DNA from: Alphaproteobacteria bacterium | Lineage (GTDB): Bacteria; Pseudomonadota; Alphaproteobacteria; Caulobacterales; Hyphomonadaceae | Assembly: GCA_018222605.1 (NCBI GenBank) | Contig: JAAEZZ010000011.1 | Location: forward strand, 1 to 64,000 | Direction of reading: 5' to 3' | DNA length: 64,000 nucleotides | Shown: positions 61,539 through 64,000 of the stretch, piece after piece | Layout: every line of letters starts with the position of its first letter | How positions within the stretch are numbered: position 1 is the stretch's first letter | Notes under the pieces: model-generated | What the model was told of the DNA's origin: nothing | Databases searched by the model: none | Seen by the model: the letters and a program-made list of their open reading frames with translations, nothing else | Made by a program: the position numbers and the translations under genes

Positions 61539-61955
61539 ATGACGGATAAACAGCCAAGCTTCTCCCTTACCAGAAATACGGGGCTGAGATACTTCTTAGC
61601 GAGTCTATGCGCGCTGGGTGTGGATTATGTCCTTACCCTGTCGCTGTTTCATCTGACGCATGTGAATCTCAGCCTGGCTGCCGCAGCCTCCTTCATACTG
61701 GTCGGCTTTGTGTTCTATTTTGTGCATGAGTTCTGGACCTTCAGGAGCAGTGAATCACAGGTCTCGCGTCATCGATTGCTCAGCAATCTCGCCGTATTAT
61801 TGCTGGCTGGTCTCGTTCGGGTGATCCTGATCTTCCTGCTGGAATCTTGGAAAGCGCCTCTTGGTATTCTCGCAAGCATCTATTTCGCAATTGGGGTCGC
61901 GGGCTCCTTTACGACGAACTTTGTCCTGAACCGCTTTTTCGTATTTCGCCGCTGA
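61539..61955 (+). CDS. GtrA-family membrane protein
   Basis: A 138-residue protein with four membrane segments (about 17-36, 43-62, 77-97 and 106-128) and the GtrA features FLASLCALGVDYVLT, FYFVHEFWTFR and a final SFTTNFVLNRFFVFR, i.e. the N-x-x-L-N-R-F-F-V-F ending. GtrA proteins are thought to translocate polyprenyl-linked sugars across the membrane. It lies directly after the glycosyltransferase, a common pairing. ATG 61539 is chosen over an in-frame TTG 21 bases upstream. Confidence 0.9.
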   Translation: MTDKQPSFSLTRNTGLRYFLASLCALGVDYVLTLSLFHLTHVNLSLAAAASFILVGFVFYFVHEFWTFRSSESQVSRHRLLSNLAVLLLAGLVRVILIFLLESWKAPLGILASIYFAIGVAGSFTTNFVLNRFFVFRR

Positions 61956-62088
61956 GCGCAGCCCTGTGCTTGCAAAGCCACATTGTGGGATCCGTGCATA
62001 GCCAGACTGCGACATAGACTTGTGTTTGACGCACTGCACAAACACGATATGACATGTCTTTTTTGAACAAGCTTGGGGCAAAAGCGAG

Positions 62089-62967
62089 ATGACAGACCTG
62101 AAGACAATTGGCGTGATTGGCGCGGGTCAGATGGGCAACGGGATCGCTCATGTAAGCGCTCTCGCAGGATATGACGTTGTTCTGAGCGATATCTCCGAAG
62201 ATGCGCTGCAGCATGGCATGAAAGCGATTGAGCGCAATATGGTGCGCCAAGTTAGCCGTGACCTCATCACTAAAGATGAGATGCAGACTGCTCTGGCACG
62301 CATCAAGCCGACCACGGTCATCAAGGAGCATGAGGCCGCAGGTTTCGTGATCGAGGCCGCGACAGAGAAACGCGAAGTAAAAGAGCAGATTTTCCGCTCT
62401 ATTTGCGAGATCGTGCAGCCGGAAACCTATCTTGCGACCAACACATCCTCCATCTCGATTACGCGCCTCGCTTCCGTAACGGATAGGCCAGAGAAATTCA
62501 TCGGCCTGCACTTCATGAACCCAGTGCCGCTGATGAAGCTGGTGGAAGTTATTCGCGGGTTGGCGACGAGCCAGGAAACCTATGAGCTGGCCATCAATTT
62601 TGCCAACCGGCTGGAGAAGACCACGACAAATGCCGAGGACTATCCGGCATTCATCGTGAACCGCATTCTTGTGCCAATGATAAATGAGGCCGTCTATGCG
62701 CTGTATGAAGGCGTTGGTACGGTTGAAAGCATCGACACAGCCATGCGTCTTGGCGCGAACCATCCTATGGGACCGCTCACCCTCGCAGACTTTATCGGAT
62801 TGGATACATGTCTTTCGATCATGCAGGTTCTGCATGATGGCCTGGCAGATACCAAATACCGCCCGTGTCCGCTGCTGGTGAAATATGTTGAGGCTGGTTG
62901 GGTCGGCAAGAAGGTCGGCAAGGGCTTCTACGACTATTCCGGGGAGCATCCTGTCCCGACCCGCTGA
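62089..62967 (+). CDS. 3-hydroxybutyryl-CoA dehydrogenase
   Basis: A 292-residue NAD-dependent enzyme of the 3-hydroxyacyl-CoA dehydrogenase family (short, single-function Hbd/PaaH type). It oxidises 3-hydroxybutyryl-CoA to acetoacetyl-CoA or the reverse. The NAD loop is [28 protein letters not shown]; the catalytic His is in [17 protein letters not shown], with the Glu-Asn context TNTSSISIT and [17 protein letters not shown]; the C-terminal domain ends [24 protein letters not shown]. It stands alone here; the electron acceptors for beta-oxidation, EtfBA, lie 2 kb away. Confidence 0.94.
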   Translation: MTDLKTIGVIGAGQMGNGIAHVSALAGYDVVLSDISEDALQHGMKAIERNMVRQVSRDLITKDEMQTALARIKPTTVIKEHEAAGFVIEAATEKREVKEQIFRSICEIVQPETYLATNTSSISITRLASVTDRPEKFIGLHFMNPVPLMKLVEVIRGLATSQETYELAINFANRLEKTTTNAEDYPAFIVNRILVPMINEAVYALYEGVGTVESIDTAMRLGANHPMGPLTLADFIGLDTCLSIMQVLHDGLADTKYRPCPLLVKYVEAGWVGKKVGKGFYDYSGEHPVPTR

Positions 62968-62987
62968 TTCGGATCAGGATAGTCGGC

Positions 62988-63743
62988 TTACCGGGCCATC
63001 TGGTGCATAAGCAAAGCTTGGCACACAACGGCTGTAACCGTTTTCGCCTTGAAGGGCTTCGGGATGAGAAAGGCCGGTTCCGGCTTGTCCCCAGTCAGCA
63101 ATTGCTCCGGATAGGCCGTAATGAAGACGACTTGTGCGTTACAGAATTCCTGAATTTCTTCCACTGCTTCCAGGCCTGAACTCTCATCAGCCAGACGCAG
63201 GTCTGCGAGGATAAGGGAAGGCTTGTGCATTTTGGCAAGGGCAACCGCCTGCGCATGCGTGTTAGCGGTTGCGGGAACGGCATGTCCTAGTTCCCGCAGT
63301 GTAGTAGCCAGATCATAGGCGATAAAAGGTTCGTCCTCGATGACCATGGCCGTTGTGATGAGAGAAGACAAAAGCTCCTCCGTCGCATTCCTGACGCGGG
63401 CTTGAACGCTATCTGCCTCAATATCCAGTGCTTCGGCCACTTCTTCATCCGAGAAAGTCTCGACTGAGGTCAGCAATAGTGCCCGGCGATCTGTTGTATT
63501 TGCGAGGCGCAGATACTCCGGCAGGATGTCGCTCGCCTCGATCTGGGCGTCCACCAAATCCCCAAGGGCCTTGTAAAAGGCGGGGCGCGAATTGGCGCTA
63601 TGGTTTAGGTCCAGCTTATCTTCGAGAAGTTGATTCAGAAGGTCTTCAACCAGCTGATCTCCTTCACTTTGTTTGCCGGTAAGAGAGCGGGCATAGCGCC
63701 GCAAAGATGGTAAAAGGGCCTGAAGGTGTTCGTGCAATGGCAT
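62988..63743 (-). CDS. phyR: General stress response regulator PhyR
   Basis: A 251-residue two-domain regulator: an ECF-sigma-like domain (about residues 1-120: LPSLRRYARSLTGKQSEGDQLVEDLLNQLLEDK and FSDEEVAEALDIEADSVQARVRNA) fused to a C-terminal receiver (about 128-250: AMVIEDEPFIAYDLATTLRELGH, LILADLRLADESSG with the phospho-accepting Asp, and LLTGDKPEPAFLIPKPF). On phosphorylation it captures the anti-sigma factor NepR and frees sigma EcfG. ATG 63743 begins the sigma-like domain; an in-frame TTG at 63776 adds 11 residues. nepR and ecfG are not seen and may lie beyond the window's end. Confidence 0.95.
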   Translation of the reverse strand: MPLHEHLQALLPSLRRYARSLTGKQSEGDQLVEDLLNQLLEDKLDLNHSANSRPAFYKALGDLVDAQIEASDILPEYLRLANTTDRRALLLTSVETFSDEEVAEALDIEADSVQARVRNATEELLSSLITTAMVIEDEPFIAYDLATTLRELGHAVPATANTHAQAVALAKMHKPSLILADLRLADESSGLEAVEEIQEFCNAQVVFITAYPEQLLTGDKPEPAFLIPKPFKAKTVTAVVCQALLMHQMAR

Positions 63744-64000
63744 AATAGGCCCCGCGATGGTTATGGCATCGTTCAAGTCTTGGGATCAGCATTCGCGGTT
63801 CGTTAACCTGAAACTGTGATCATGCTGAAAGATAAAACAAAAAAGTGAATGTGGAGAGTGTGTTTCTTCCAAAAACAGCATGGCAAAAAGAGGGCGCTTT
63901 CTCTCTCGGGCGCATAGCGCTGCAGGCCTGGAAGAAAATACACATTTCCACCCAGGGCTTCAGCAGGGACAGAATTTCCCTGCCGTATCTGAGGCAGCGA
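63744..64000. other. Region upstream of phyR to the window end
   Basis: No gene can be called. From about 63845 two plus-strand frames stay open to the edge (GTG near 63845 and ATG 63880) and the minus strand also has a long open frame, so composition alone allows several readings. NepR, EcfG or PhyK genes often lie divergent to phyR, but no family motif is visible in the short sequence. Confidence 0.4.

Noticed and set aside
63880-64000. Possible start of nepR on the plus strand
   Set aside because: The 40 residues before the edge show none of the NepR helix motifs, and a second frame is equally open; nothing can be decided from this length.

Overview
The window is a chromosomal stretch of an alphaproteobacterium, most likely a marine member of the Hyphomonadaceae (Hyphomonas or a close relative). 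The inference rests on gene order (TIGR02300 acidic protein, aroA, cmk, rpsA, ihfB; hpt, zinc-ribbon DUF3426 protein, ftsEX, ydcF, plsC, DUF2125), on TonB receptors, a PhyR-type general stress regulator, and a paired beta-helix/dihaem cytochrome locus of the TIGR03805/TIGR03806 type. Most of the window is dense, GC-rich housekeeping DNA; three stretches are visibly AT-richer and look acquired.

Layout: 1-2050 holds two REP-like palindromes, a secreted orphan, and a TIR-domain gene overlapping a small zinc-ribbon gene behind a textbook sigma-70 promoter. 2260-4797 is rpsO-pnp with terminators. 4900-9770 holds an SRPBCC protein, a uridine kinase, a lipoprotein acid phosphatase with a CAP-domain protein, two small oxidoreductases and a YjhX-type protein. 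9900-11126 is an AT-rich insert with a small orphan and a DpnI-type endonuclease for methylated DNA, ending exactly on the fabI stop codon. 11127-14271 has fabI, fabA (no fabB between them), an SH3 protein and a hydroxyacid dehydrogenase. 14295-20259 is hpt/DUF3426 divergent from ftsE-ftsX-ydcF-plsC-DUF2125-glycosylase, nearly all overlapping or tightly packed. 20402-24324 has an HNH nuclease, two tandem paralogous secreted proteins of unknown function and a fatty acid desaturase.

24351-31956 has a lipoprotein, SelO and two divergent TonB-dependent receptors, one of them broken by a frameshift; the intact one has a LacI-type palindrome upstream. 31967-40492 is a long minus-strand block: esterase, glmM, cysQ, a tandem-FKBP lipoprotein, threonine deaminase, the cytochrome/beta-helix pair and a DUF1150 protein. 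tRNA-Ala(GGC) follows at 40715-40790. 40837-48281 contains the TIGR02300 gene, aroA, a macrodomain gene, an Old Yellow Enzyme, cmk, rpsA (with an unusual helix-hairpin-helix tail), ihfB and mscL. 48331-57485 contains an SDR, xerC, a rhodanese, fpr (behind a Fur/Mur-like palindrome), a trypsin-DUF4384 protease, two small membrane proteins, lpdA, a GNAT and a membrane-protein/winged-helix pair with its own palindrome. 57595-64000 carries yebC, etfBA, a glycosyltransferase/GtrA pair, 3-hydroxyacyl-CoA dehydrogenase and phyR.

The best candidates for something undescribed are the TIR/zinc-ribbon pair, the tandem secreted paralogs that carry a TonB-box-like segment, and the S1 protein with its HhH extension. 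Functional calls come from motif reading only; no database search was run.
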